A stretch of 64,000 nt of DNA from NCBI GenBank assembly GCA_014860445.1, contig JACZJT010000017.1, positions 172,293 through 236,292 of the forward strand. Direction: 5' to 3'. Shown here piece by piece: positions 54,358-62,859 of the stretch. Both the position numbers and the translations under genes were made by a program. The notes below the pieces were generated by a model. The model was not told the DNA's origin, did no database searches, and saw only the letters and a list, made by a program, of their open reading frames with translations. The DNA is from Burkholderiales bacterium. Lineage in GTDB: Bacteria; Pseudomonadota; Gammaproteobacteria; Burkholderiales; SG8-39. The number at the start of each line of letters is the position of its first letter. Positions within the stretch are counted from its first letter, which is position 1.

Positions 54358-54620
54358 TTGAGGGCACAACGACGCCATGGCCTGCCCTACCGCATCCGTT
54401 CAGACAATGGCGTGCCATTCGCCAGCGCGCACGCCCTGTACGGCTTGAGTCGCCTGGCAGTGTGGTGGCTGATCGAACGCATCAAGCCCGGCCATCCCGA
54501 GCAAAACGGCGGGCATGAGCGCATGCATCTGACCCTCAAGCAGGCCACTACCAAGCCCCCAGGCCAGAACCTTCTCCAGCAGCAGGCCATGTTCGACGAC
54601 TTCATGCAGGAGTACAAGTA
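54358..54620 (+). pseudogene. Transposase fragment (IS481/integrase-core type)
   Basis: The frame encodes the middle of a DDE transposase: LPYRIRSDNGVPFAS (second Asp), LSRLAVWWLIERIKPGHPEQNGGHERMH (the catalytic Glu in the last block) and QQQAMFDDFMQEY. Both the N-terminal half and the C-terminus are missing, and no inverted repeats are seen. It is a dead remnant of an insertion sequence. Confidence 0.75.
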
Positions 54621-54642
54621 CGTTTCATACTACCCCATCTCG

Positions 54643-54924
54643 CTATGTAATTGATGCGTCGTACAAGTCGCATTGTGGGATTGGTAATCCGGGGTGGCGC
54701 TGATTTGAGCGGGCTCGCCCGACAAGGTCTGACGCGGCCTGGCTTCGCAGCACTTCGCGGTTGAAGATCCACGGTCCGTCTTGCAGTGGATGCTCGGCGG
54801 CGAGATCTCCGCGCTCGGTGGCCAAACGCAGCGTCTTCGGGCTCAATTTCAAGCACCGGGCGGCATGCGTCAGATTCATCCAGCCTTCTTGACCACAGCG
54901 ATCGGCATCGTAGCAAGGTAGCAA
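54643..54924 (-). pseudogene. C-terminal fragment of a serine recombinase
   Basis: The frame includes WMNLTHAARCLKLSPKTLRLATERGDL and HPLQDGPWIFNREVL, a helix-turn-helix section that resembles the C-terminal end of large resolvase-type recombinases from proteobacterial mobile elements. The catalytic N-terminal domain is absent: upstream sequence on this strand breaks off near 54925. A tandem TAGCAAGG repeat lies at the break. Confidence 0.5.
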
Positions 54925-54938
54925 GGTATTGTGTGGTC

Positions 54939-55040
54939 GTGAGTGATGGGCCTGACACGCTTCCTAGGCCCCCTGTGCGCTGCCTCACGCGGGAACAGGC
55001 GGCTGAGTATCTCGGCATTGGTGTCACGCTCCTTCGCTCA
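54939..55040 (+). pseudogene. Truncated excisionase-like helix-turn-helix gene
   Basis: From a GTG at 54939 the product begins with SDGPDTLPRPPVRCLTREQ followed by AAEYLGIGVTLL. This is the N-terminal helix-turn-helix of an AlpA/excisionase-type protein. The similarity stops where the TauE gene begins on the other strand, so the gene was cut by the rearrangement that joined these segments. Confidence 0.5.
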
Positions 55041-55796
55041 CGTGAGCAGGCTGCGCGCGAGGAGGCTCGCACCGCCGATGATCAGGATCAGCCACATTCC
55101 CTGCATCACCTTCTTCGCGGCCAGGCGCTGATGCAGGCGGTTGCCGAGCCATAGCCCGGCCAGCATGAACGGGAACAGGCCCGCGGCCGCGGGCAACATG
55201 TGCTGTTGCGAAAAAAGGCCGGCGATCGCGAAGACGCCGAGCCGCGACACCGCGGAGAGGGAGATCACCGTGGCGATCGTGGCGCGCAGTTCCGACTTGT
55301 CGCGCAGACGCCGGGCCAGGTAAATCGCATAGACAGGGCCACCAGTGCCGAACAGCGCGCTGAAGACGCCCCCCATCATGCCCAACGGGACCGCCCATGC
55401 CCGGCCGATCGGCCCAGCGTCGGCCTTCGCCAGCATGCTATAGGCGGCGTAACAGAGCACGAAGACGCCCAGGGTGAACATCAGCCATTGCGCTGGCGCT
55501 TGGACCAGAACGGTCGCGCCTAGCGCAATGCCAAGGAACATGAAAGGCACGATCAGCCTCAATTCCGGGCGGGCGATGGCGGCGCGGTTTCTCGTGCCGA
55601 TGATCAGGCTGGCTGAGAAGTCGAGCAGCAGCAGCATGGGGACGGCGAAGCGCAGCGGCAACAGATGCGCGAGCAGGGGTATGGCGGTGATCGAGGCGCC
55701 AAAGCCCGTGATCCCTAGGATGGTATAGGCGAGCAGGACGATCAGCGGCGCACAGGCGAGAGTCGCCGGCGAAAAGGCGGACAGGGCATCGATCAT
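55038..55796 (-). CDS. TauE/SafE-family membrane transporter
   Basis: This 252-residue membrane protein has seven to eight hydrophobic segments and the TauE/SafE features GITGFGASITAIPLLAHLLP near the N-terminus and GMMGGVFSALFGTGGPVYAIYL in the second half. Family members export sulfite, sulfoacetate or related organosulfur anions. The gene lies 83 bp behind the ThDP-enzyme gene on the same strand, so both probably share a transcript. Confidence 0.88.
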   Translation of the reverse strand: MIDALSAFSPATLACAPLIVLLAYTILGITGFGASITAIPLLAHLLPLRFAVPMLLLLDFSASLIIGTRNRAAIARPELRLIVPFMFLGIALGATVLVQAPAQWLMFTLGVFVLCYAAYSMLAKADAGPIGRAWAVPLGMMGGVFSALFGTGGPVYAIYLARRLRDKSELRATIATVISLSAVSRLGVFAIAGLFSQQHMLPAAAGLFPFMLAGLWLGNRLHQRLAAKKVMQGMWLILIIGGASLLARSLLT

Positions 55797-55879
55797 ACTG
55801 CCGGATTTCTAGCCGCGCTCGCATTTCGCAAGCTCGCTGAACTAGTCGTATCGACGGAAACGAGTGTTTCCAAGCATTC

Positions 55880-57538
55880 CTATCTGCGCACCACTGGCGC
55901 CGGCGAACCGTCGATCAACACATTTATACAGGCCGGTTTGACGCTGGCGATGGCGCGTTCGACGGCTGCGGGCAGTTCGTCGATACGGGTCACAAATTCA
56001 CCATGGCCGCCCAGGGCAACGGCGGCCAGGTCATAGCGTGTTGCCGGGCGCAGTGTGCAGCCATGCGCGCGCGCTTCGCCATAGGCGCGCACTTGAATCT
56101 GGTATTCGGCATTCCAGCGCGCATCATTGCCGACCACCGCAATAAGGGGCAGGTTTTCACGCACGGCAGTATCAAATTCGGCCATATGGAAACCAAAGCT
56201 GCCATCACCCATGACCGCAATCACCGGGCTGCCCGGGTAGACCGCTTGTGCGGCCAGGGCAAACGGCAGCGCCGGACCAATCGCACCACAGACTCCATTG
56301 ATCACCCGGTGCGGCGCGCGCAAACAGGCTTGTGCCCATTGTCCGATTTCGCCGCCATCGCTTACAAAGACGGCGTCGGCATGCCCATCGAGCACAGGCT
56401 GCAATGCACGGCACATCTCCACCGCATGCATGGGCGCATCGGCATTGCTCATGGCGCGTTGCCATTGCGCGGGTCGGTAGCTGATCGCGGCTTGCACTTC
56501 GGCAAGCCATGCCGCATGGCAAGCGGGTTTTGCCTCGCTCCCGGCGGCGGCGGTCAAGGCCAGCACCGCATTGCCTGCATCGGCAAGCGCCGAGAGCACC
56601 AGTCGCTCGCCCCGGCCGCGAGCGGCGCGCGCGATCAGGGCGGTATCAGGATCAATCACAATCCAGTTGCAGCTTGCAGCGACAACCGGAGCATCACCGA
56701 AGCGCAGCGTGAAATCCAAAGGTTTGCCGAGCAGTACAATCAGATCTGCCTGCGCGAGCACTTCGGCAAATACGCCCAGGCTGGGGTCGTTGATGCCGCG
56801 CGGACTTTCCATGCCAATCACAGGAGCGCCAAGCGCGGCCTGCAATTGCGCGGCCAGTGCGCGACCGCGCGTGGTGCAAAGTCCGGGCGAAGCAAGCAGC
56901 AAGGGCCGCCTCGCCTTGTGCACTTCAGCCACAACCTTGCCAGCGGTTGCGCTGGGCAAATTCATGGGCGCGGGCAGATAGTCAAGCGCGGCGGGCGGCG
57001 CGTTCAGATCGCTTTCGGCCACCACCTGCTCAAGCAGATCGGAGGGCAGGCTGATATGCACGGGACCCGGACGCCCCGAGCGTGCAAGCCGGAAAGCGCG
57101 GGCCAAATCTTCACCCAGTCCGGCAGCCGAGTGCGCGGTCCATGAGTCTTTGCAGACGGGTGCGGCAATCGTGGCCTGCGGAAATTCCTGAAAGGCGCCC
57201 CGCCCAAGCTCGTTGAGCGGCGCGTGACCGGAGAGCAAAATCACCGGGGTCTCGGACGCCAGCGCGGTGCACAGCGCGCCGATGGCATTGGCATGGCCGG
57301 GGCCGCCGGTCACCATGGCAATGCCGACTTCGCCCGTTAGCCGGGCCCACGACTCGGCCATATGCACCGCTGCACCTTCATGGCGCACATGGATAAGCTG
57401 GATGCCGCGACCCAAGGCCGCATCGTAGACGGGCATGATGTGATTGCCCGACAGCGAGAAAATTTTGCGGACGCCAGCCAGCTTGAGCGCGTCGATTAAA
57501 ACATCGGCGCCGCATCTCTTATGTACTGATTGATTCAT
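55880..57538 (-). CDS. Thiamine-diphosphate enzyme, acetolactate synthase-like
   Basis: This 552-residue enzyme has the three-domain layout of acetolactate synthase, benzoylformate decarboxylase and oxalyl-CoA decarboxylase. The catalytic Glu54 is in VRHEGAAVHMAESWAR, and the cofactor motif starts at about residue 444, GDGSFGFHMAEFDTAVREN ... NDARWN. The FAD-contact region typical of true synthases is not evident. A decarboxylase or carboligase on a 2-oxo acid is the safest reading. It is followed by a TauE/SafE exporter. Confidence 0.88.
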   Translation of the reverse strand: MNQSVHKRCGADVLIDALKLAGVRKIFSLSGNHIMPVYDAALGRGIQLIHVRHEGAAVHMAESWARLTGEVGIAMVTGGPGHANAIGALCTALASETPVILLSGHAPLNELGRGAFQEFPQATIAAPVCKDSWTAHSAAGLGEDLARAFRLARSGRPGPVHISLPSDLLEQVVAESDLNAPPAALDYLPAPMNLPSATAGKVVAEVHKARRPLLLASPGLCTTRGRALAAQLQAALGAPVIGMESPRGINDPSLGVFAEVLAQADLIVLLGKPLDFTLRFGDAPVVAASCNWIVIDPDTALIARAARGRGERLVLSALADAGNAVLALTAAAGSEAKPACHAAWLAEVQAAISYRPAQWQRAMSNADAPMHAVEMCRALQPVLDGHADAVFVSDGGEIGQWAQACLRAPHRVINGVCGAIGPALPFALAAQAVYPGSPVIAVMGDGSFGFHMAEFDTAVRENLPLIAVVGNDARWNAEYQIQVRAYGEARAHGCTLRPATRYDLAAVALGGHGEFVTRIDELPAAVERAIASVKPACINVLIDGSPAPVVRR

Positions 57539-57736
57539 GTTGCAAATGTGAGCTGACCGCTTTTTGTGCCAAGTGAATTGAGACTTTACTGCAATTCTTG
57601 TGGTTGCTCCAGTATGAGCAATTGCGGTCTATAAGTAGCTGGTGCAATGATCCGGCAAGGCATCAAGCCAGTGCGAATTTCCATGCCACCCGCATCGATA
57701 GGCGCGGAGCCGATCCGCGCCTACGAATCAGCATGA

Positions 57737-58015
57737 GTCACGCTCAAGGAGCGCAGGCCGCTTGTGCTCATGGTGCGTGAGACGCCTTTGCACAAGTGAC
57801 ACCTCGGTCTCATGGCGCGGGCAGCCGACTACGGCGCGGCGATCCTGCCGCCGATGCGGGCTCTCTATCACAAGCCCGAATCGATCATGGATATCATCCA
57901 TCAGAGCATCGGCAACGCCCTCGATCAGGCTGGGATCGAGCGCAACTTGTCCAAACGCCGGACCGGATACGGCCGCAATGAGCAAGGCAAGGAGTCGCTG
58001 CACGTCGCCAAATAA
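57737..58015 (+). pseudogene. Broken UbiX/Pad1-type flavin prenyltransferase gene, 3' part
   Basis: One frame gives LKERRPLVLMVRETPLHK, then an in-frame TGA (57797-57799), then HLGLMARAADYGAAILPP and the C-terminal remainder to 58015. This is the well-conserved end of UbiX, which makes prenylated FMN for UbiD-type decarboxylases. The stop replaces a residue in the middle of the motif, and the N-terminal half with the flavin site is missing. It is therefore dead unless the TGA is read through. Confidence 0.75.
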
Positions 58016-58066
58016 GCCGGCATTCGATTGACCGCCAGTCGTCCGCGCCGGTTGCACGCGCGAAAA

Positions 58067-59263
58067 TCACTCTGTCCCGAGTTGCAGGCGGTGCGGCTGC
58101 CGCTTTTCGATCGCCCATTTGAGCAGCGCCGCCGAACGGTAGATGCCGTGCGCGAACTTGCCGTAGGGCAGCGTCAGGAACAAAGCCATCACGACGCCGA
58201 GGTGCAGCGCGAGCAGCAGCGCCATCGCGCCGGTGTCGCGCCAGGCGAGCAAGGCGATGCCGCTTGCGCTGGCGAGGAGCAGCAGGGCGATGAAGCCGCG
58301 ATCCATCGTCTTCTGCGCCGCGTCGCCATGCAGCGGGTGACGACGCAGATTCAGCCACAGCAGACCGGCCGGCCCGATCAGCAAGCCAATGCCGCCCGCC
58401 GTGCCCAGCAGCACCGGTAGGCTCGTCAGCGCATAGGGCGCGTGCCAGCCGAACAGATAATGGTATAGCGTGGCCACCGAAGTCGACGCGAAGCACAGCA
58501 GGAAACCGTAGAAAGTGAAGTGGTGGAAACGCCGCCGCCACAGCGTGAACCGGTCGTCGGCCTCGTTGCAGCCCTCGCCATGGCCGCCGTCGAGATACTT
58601 CAGGCGCAGCGCGTCGCACGTCGCCTCGGCTGCCGCGGCGCCCGGCGCATCCTGCGCGCGCTCGCCCGGCGAGATCTCCTTCCAGAATCCGCGCACGCCC
58701 AGCGCCAGCGCCAGCAGCGCAAACACGAAGATCGGAGCGAACATGGATACGATGAGGTTGTGCGGAAATACGCGATAGAAATTTCCGGCGAGCGGTTGGT
58801 GCCACAGTTTGCCCATGAGCGCGAGCGCCAGCAGCAGGAACAGCGCCAGGCCTGCTACCAGGGCGAGCACCAGCACCAGGCCGTTTTGTCGGTACAGGCG
58901 TCCCAGCCCCGCCGGCCAGGCATAGTCCGAATAGGTCTGGACGCGCACCTTCGCCATCACCTGCGGAATGTTGACCGCGAATTCATGCGGCGGCGCGTAC
59001 TGGCACGCATGCAGGCAGGCGCCGCAGTTGTGGCACAGGTTTGCCAGGTAACCGACGTCGGCTTTGCCGAATTCGAGCCGGCGCGTCATTGCCGGGAATA
59101 CCGCGCAAAAACCTTCGCAATAGCGGCAGGCATTGCAGATCTGCAACTGCCGCGCCGCCTCAACGGCGGCGTCAATACCGGCTTCGGTTGCGGGGTCGCC
59201 TAGTGCGGCAGCGTTTGACCACGAAGCGGCGGCGTCGCGGGCAAGCGTGTCAAGCGGCTGCAC
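58067..59263 (-). CDS. tcuB: Tricarballylate utilisation protein B (CitB/TcuB)
   Basis: This 398-residue membrane iron-sulfur protein reoxidises the flavin of TcuA and passes electrons to the quinone pool. Two ferredoxin-like clusters are given by [11 protein letters not shown] (near residue 43) and [11 protein letters not shown] (near 77). About six membrane helices with histidines follow. The GTG start overlaps the end of tcuA by 14 bp and has AAGGAGGAG just before it. The pairing with TcuA is the standard arrangement. Confidence 0.92.
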   Translation of the reverse strand: MQPLDTLARDAAASWSNAAALGDPATEAGIDAAVEAARQLQICNACRYCEGFCAVFPAMTRRLEFGKADVGYLANLCHNCGACLHACQYAPPHEFAVNIPQVMAKVRVQTYSDYAWPAGLGRLYRQNGLVLVLALVAGLALFLLLALALMGKLWHQPLAGNFYRVFPHNLIVSMFAPIFVFALLALALGVRGFWKEISPGERAQDAPGAAAAEATCDALRLKYLDGGHGEGCNEADDRFTLWRRRFHHFTFYGFLLCFASTSVATLYHYLFGWHAPYALTSLPVLLGTAGGIGLLIGPAGLLWLNLRRHPLHGDAAQKTMDRGFIALLLLASASGIALLAWRDTGAMALLLALHLGVVMALFLTLPYGKFAHGIYRSAALLKWAIEKRQPHRLQLGTE

Positions 59264-60662
59264 GCGTAGCTCCTCCTTGCGCTGCCGCGGCCGCCTGGGC
59301 GCCGGCGATACGCCCGAAGGCGGTGCCTATGGTCATGCCGACGCCCCCCGCATAGCCCTTGCCGAGCACGTTACCCGCCATGATTTCGCCGGCAGCGAAG
59401 AGATTCGAACTGGGTTTGCCCGCGAAATGTACCGCGGCCTGCTCGTTCACTTTCACGCCAAGATAGGTGAAGGTGATGCCGGGTCTGAGTGCATAGGCGT
59501 AGAACGGAGGTGTATCAATCGGGCGCGCCCAATGCGTCTTGGGCACGGCGAGGCCCTCGGTATGGCAGTCATCTAGGACCGCGTGATCGAAACTGCCGAC
59601 GCGACAAGCCGAATTATAGTCCTCGAGCGTTCGCACGAAGGCGCTTTCGTCCAGGCCAAGCTGGCGCGCAAGCTCGGGCAGCGACTGCGCTTTCTCGCCC
59701 GGGAACACCGGCGGCATGAAGCGCCCGATCGCCTTGGCGTCGATCACCGAGTAGGCGATCTGCCCCGGCTGCTGCGCCACCAGCCGGCCCCAGATGGCAT
59801 AGCGTTTGGGCCAGAAGTCCTCGCCTTCGTCGTAAAAGCGCTGCGCATGCCTGTTCACGACGATGCCGAGCGACACGCTGTCCACGCGGGTGCAAATGCC
59901 GCCGTCGTACAGCGGTGCGCGCGCGTCGATGGCCACGCAATGGCTCTGTGTCGGATCGCCGATGGCATCGGCGCCGTTCTCGATCAGGAATTTCAGCAGC
60001 ACGCCCATGTTAAAGCGCGTGCCGCGGATCAGGAAATTATCAGCGACCCATTCGCCATTGATCTGGCCCCAGGCTTCGCGCATCCATTCAAGGTTCGATT
60101 CGAAGCCGCCGCTCGCGACCACGCATGCCCTCCCCTCAATTCGCTCTTCGCCAATGCAGGCGGCTTTAAACCGGCCGTTATCCAGCTCCAACCGGTCAAC
60201 CGGGGCCTGGTAGCGGATTTCCGCTCCCATCTGTTCAGCGCTGCGGTAGTAGGCGTTGACTAAGGCTTTTCCGCCACCCATGAAAAACGCGTTGGTGCGG
60301 GAGAGGTGCATGGTACCGGAGAGCGCTGGCTGGAAGTGCACGCCGTGTTTGCGCATCCAATTGCGGCAGTGCGACGAGTAGCGGATCGCCATGCGCGCAA
60401 GTGCTTCGTTGGTGATGCCGCCGGTGACTTTCTTCAGGTCTTGCCAATACTCCTCTTCCGGATAGGCGTCGGTGAGGACATCCTGCGGGGCTTCGTGCAT
60501 GCAGCGCAGATTGCGCGTGTGCTGCGAGTTGCCGCCGCGCCATTCGCGGGGCGCCGATTCAAGCAGCAGCACGCTGGCGCCGGCTTCGCGCGCGGTGAGG
60601 GCTGCACACAGCGCGGCATTGCCGCCGCCGATTACGAGTACGTCGTGCTTTGTGGCTGTCAT
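59250..60662 (-). CDS. tcuA: FAD-dependent tricarballylate dehydrogenase
   Basis: TcuA oxidises tricarballylate to cis-aconitate. From ATG 60662 the protein has 470 residues (an ATG at 60686 would add eight). FAD binding is shown by [22 protein letters not shown] near the N-terminus. The substrate domain carries [14 protein letters not shown] and the fumarate-reductase-like [27 protein letters not shown], and the end [22 protein letters not shown] closes the FAD site. A damaged second copy of the N-terminus lies upstream. Confidence 0.9.
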   Translation of the reverse strand: MTATKHDVLVIGGGNAALCAALTAREAGASVLLLESAPREWRGGNSQHTRNLRCMHEAPQDVLTDAYPEEEYWQDLKKVTGGITNEALARMAIRYSSHCRNWMRKHGVHFQPALSGTMHLSRTNAFFMGGGKALVNAYYRSAEQMGAEIRYQAPVDRLELDNGRFKAACIGEERIEGRACVVASGGFESNLEWMREAWGQINGEWVADNFLIRGTRFNMGVLLKFLIENGADAIGDPTQSHCVAIDARAPLYDGGICTRVDSVSLGIVVNRHAQRFYDEGEDFWPKRYAIWGRLVAQQPGQIAYSVIDAKAIGRFMPPVFPGEKAQSLPELARQLGLDESAFVRTLEDYNSACRVGSFDHAVLDDCHTEGLAVPKTHWARPIDTPPFYAYALRPGITFTYLGVKVNEQAAVHFAGKPSSNLFAAGEIMAGNVLGKGYAGGVGMTIGTAFGRIAGAQAAAAAQGGATRAAA

Positions 60663-60830
60663 GAGGAAACGGTCCCGGTTGGGCATCGATAGTTTTATTC
60701 AAATAGCGTCGGGCTCAGCAGTATCTGGTTAAGTAGCTAACAGATTCAACTGTCGCGTTGCACCGCAACCAGTATTTTCATTTCTGATCCACGATCTCGA
60801 TATGACTTAACCCAGCAACACCAGCTGGCA

Positions 60831-61114
60831 TCAATGCACTTCGCGTTCCCTTAGCACGGCATTGTCGACTTCAACCGACAGAGTGTCGGTGATGCGCGGA
60901 ATATGCACTGCCAGCGCCGGATCGGCGGCGTAGCGGGGTTGGGACATATGGATCACGTCGTCTAGCACGATGCCGGATGGCCGGTTGCCACCCGCTCGCT
61001 TTGCAACGCGGGTTCCAGCACCGGTACCCGCGCGCCGCGTTCATGCGCAGAGGGTGCTGCGGACATCGCGGCGTTGCCGGCGCCGACGACATCATTCCTC
61101 GCTTCTTGATTCAC
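60831..61114 (-). pseudogene. Decayed tcuA-like gene joined to an unidentified 3' end
   Basis: GTG 61114 has GGAG eight bases before it and opens a frame with DVVGAGNAAMSAAPSAHERGARV, an FAD-binding N-terminus like that of TcuA. It ends at TAG 60962-60964 after 50 codons. In another frame the same DNA continues with SGIVLDDVIHMSQPRYAADP and ends DNAVLREREVH at 60831. The second part looks like a genuine C-terminus but I do not recognise it. The piece seems to be a deletion scar that fused the start of one gene to the end of another. Confidence 0.55.
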
Positions 61115-61140
61115 GATACGTCTCCTACCTTATTTTAATT

Positions 61141-62061
61141 TCATCTGGATCGGATCAATGTGCTTCCTTTGGCGGGCGTTCGCTGTCCCTTCTTAAGCGT
61201 CCTCTTCAGCATCGCTATCTGATCATTGGGCAAATATTGCTGGCGCAGCGAGAGCAGCGCCGGGCCAAATGTTTTGTCGAGTTCCTCGCCGAAATGGCCA
61301 AATATTTCAGCGACATAAATTTCATGTCGTATCAGGCTTTCCGCTATATTCACGACTGGCCGACTGCGGGTGAACACGCCATAGCCATCGGTCCCCATCG
61401 TGGCAGTCATTGCTTCTTCGAAATCGGTAGTCAGTGTCAGCAGTCGGTCGCTCATGCCGACCATCATGCCAGTGCTTTCATGTAGATAGATTTTGACGGT
61501 GGGACTGAACTCATAAAACGAGACTTGTGCCGGTTCGCCGAACAGAATAATCAGTACTTTGATGCCGCGCTCAGCAGCCACTTTCAGGTCCCTGATGTGG
61601 GGGCTGAGCAAGTGATGTGCGGCCTTAACCCAGATATGCTTTCTGGACTTGTCTATCATGTCGGTCATCTTGGCGTGGATATTGTCGTCGCCGGTCAGGG
61701 TCCAGACAAACTCTGTGGTTTCCACCGCTTTGGTCGCGCTCAGCTTATCCACCAGATCACTGCAGCGGCTGGTAGTTATGTGGGCGATCCGGTCGAGCAA
61801 TAATTTTGGATCAACTGGCACATATCTCCCCGGATTCTCATTGACGGGTTGAACCGCCAATTTCATGGCTAACCTTTCCAGTGCGTTGTAGACATTCGCG
61901 CGAGCCAAGCCGGTCTGCTTGCTGACTTCATAGGCAGTCGCCGGGTTATACCGTAGCAACGCCATGTAGACGCGCGCTTCGTAGCTGGTGAAACCCAGAC
62001 TCTGTAAGTCCTCGACACAGCCACCATCTGGGCCGATATCGATTACTGCTCGTCGCCGCAA
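61141..62061 (-). CDS. TrmB-family transcriptional regulator
   Basis: The start is a TTG at 62061 preceded by AAGGAG at ideal spacing. The 306-residue protein has a TrmB winged helix at its N-terminus: LQSLGFTSYEARVYMALLRYNPATAYEVSKQTGLARANVYNALERL. A second half of about 180 residues has phospholipase-D-like shape, with KHIWVKAAHHLLSPHIRDLKVAAERGIKVLIILFG. TrmB proteins sense sugars or other small solutes. It follows the ComA-like gene after 12 bp and is the probable local regulator. Confidence 0.83.
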   Translation of the reverse strand: MRRRAVIDIGPDGGCVEDLQSLGFTSYEARVYMALLRYNPATAYEVSKQTGLARANVYNALERLAMKLAVQPVNENPGRYVPVDPKLLLDRIAHITTSRCSDLVDKLSATKAVETTEFVWTLTGDDNIHAKMTDMIDKSRKHIWVKAAHHLLSPHIRDLKVAAERGIKVLIILFGEPAQVSFYEFSPTVKIYLHESTGMMVGMSDRLLTLTTDFEEAMTATMGTDGYGVFTRSRPVVNIAESLIRHEIYVAEIFGHFGEELDKTFGPALLSLRQQYLPNDQIAMLKRTLKKGQRTPAKGSTLIRSR

Positions 62062-62073
62062 CTTATTTCTCCT

Positions 62074-62859
62074 TTACCTCAACAAAGAATAATCCACCGC
62101 GCGCCCTATTCCTCGGCGCAAACCTTCGAGTCTCAGACATTGGCCGGCGGTGATATTTGCCAGATTTATTTCAGACCCGAACTCCTTCAGCAATTGCGCA
62201 TGCTGTTGTGGAAAGCGATACGGATCAGCCTCCACTATCACATGGGAAAACCAGGGCTGGTTTGGCAGGGCAGCCAACGCATCGGGAGAAGATTTTGCGA
62301 TCATGTCGATTTCGCTTTGTTCGATGATCACATGCTCGACGTTGAGTTCATTCATTTCGTGCACCAGTTGCGAAAGATTGTCTAGGCTAAAGGCACTGGT
62401 CGGATTTTTTCGGCCAAACTCATAGATAACATGAAAGCCGTGATCCTGGGCCATGCCAATGTAATCTCGGCGCTGGGCCGGTTCCAGCGTGCGGTAATTT
62501 TCCGAGATTTCCATTGCGCCTATTCCCAGACCCTTCAAATGGCGCAACATGTCCCGTACCGAATGGGTGTGGCAGGCATACTCAAAAAGTATGCCACCTG
62601 AGTAGCATTTTACGCCCGCATCCTGATACAAACCAATCACGCGCTTGATCGTTGGTTCGGGCACCAACAACGCATTCATTGCGTAAATTTTTGCGAAATC
62701 GAAATACGGAGCGGCATAGTCGAGCAAATCGCGCACGCCGCTTTCACCGGTCCAGCCGAAGGTATCCGGACCGAAATCGATCACCGAAGTCAAGCCGCAG
62801 GTTCGCGGTTTAGCGGAACGCTTAGGAAGTTGGAAAGCCAATTCTTCTGCCTCCTTCAT
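62074..62859 (-). CDS. ComA-like (phosphosulfolactate synthase family) TIM-barrel enzyme
   Basis: From ATG 62859, which overlaps the prpF-like stop (ATGA), the protein is 261 residues. It matches ComA/PSL synthase along its length: FQLPKRSAKPRTCGLTSVIDFG, the Lys57 of FDFAKIYA, GGILFEYA (88-95), MEISENYRTLEPAQR, YEFGRKN, IIEQSEID, VEADP, and EINLANITAGQCLRLEGLRRG. True ComA adds sulfite to phosphoenolpyruvate. Here the usual K-x-GWGTSLL is KIYAMNALL, so the substrate may differ. No comB or comC is near. Confidence 0.82.
   Translation of the reverse strand: MKEAEELAFQLPKRSAKPRTCGLTSVIDFGPDTFGWTGESGVRDLLDYAAPYFDFAKIYAMNALLVPEPTIKRVIGLYQDAGVKCYSGGILFEYACHTHSVRDMLRHLKGLGIGAMEISENYRTLEPAQRRDYIGMAQDHGFHVIYEFGRKNPTSAFSLDNLSQLVHEMNELNVEHVIIEQSEIDMIAKSSPDALAALPNQPWFSHVIVEADPYRFPQQHAQLLKEFGSEINLANITAGQCLRLEGLRRGIGRAVDYSLLR

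Noticed and set aside
57797..57799. TGA in the ubiX remnant as a selenocysteine codon
   Set aside because: No SECIS-like hairpin follows, the corresponding residue is not a redox site in UbiX, and the gene lacks its N-terminal half.
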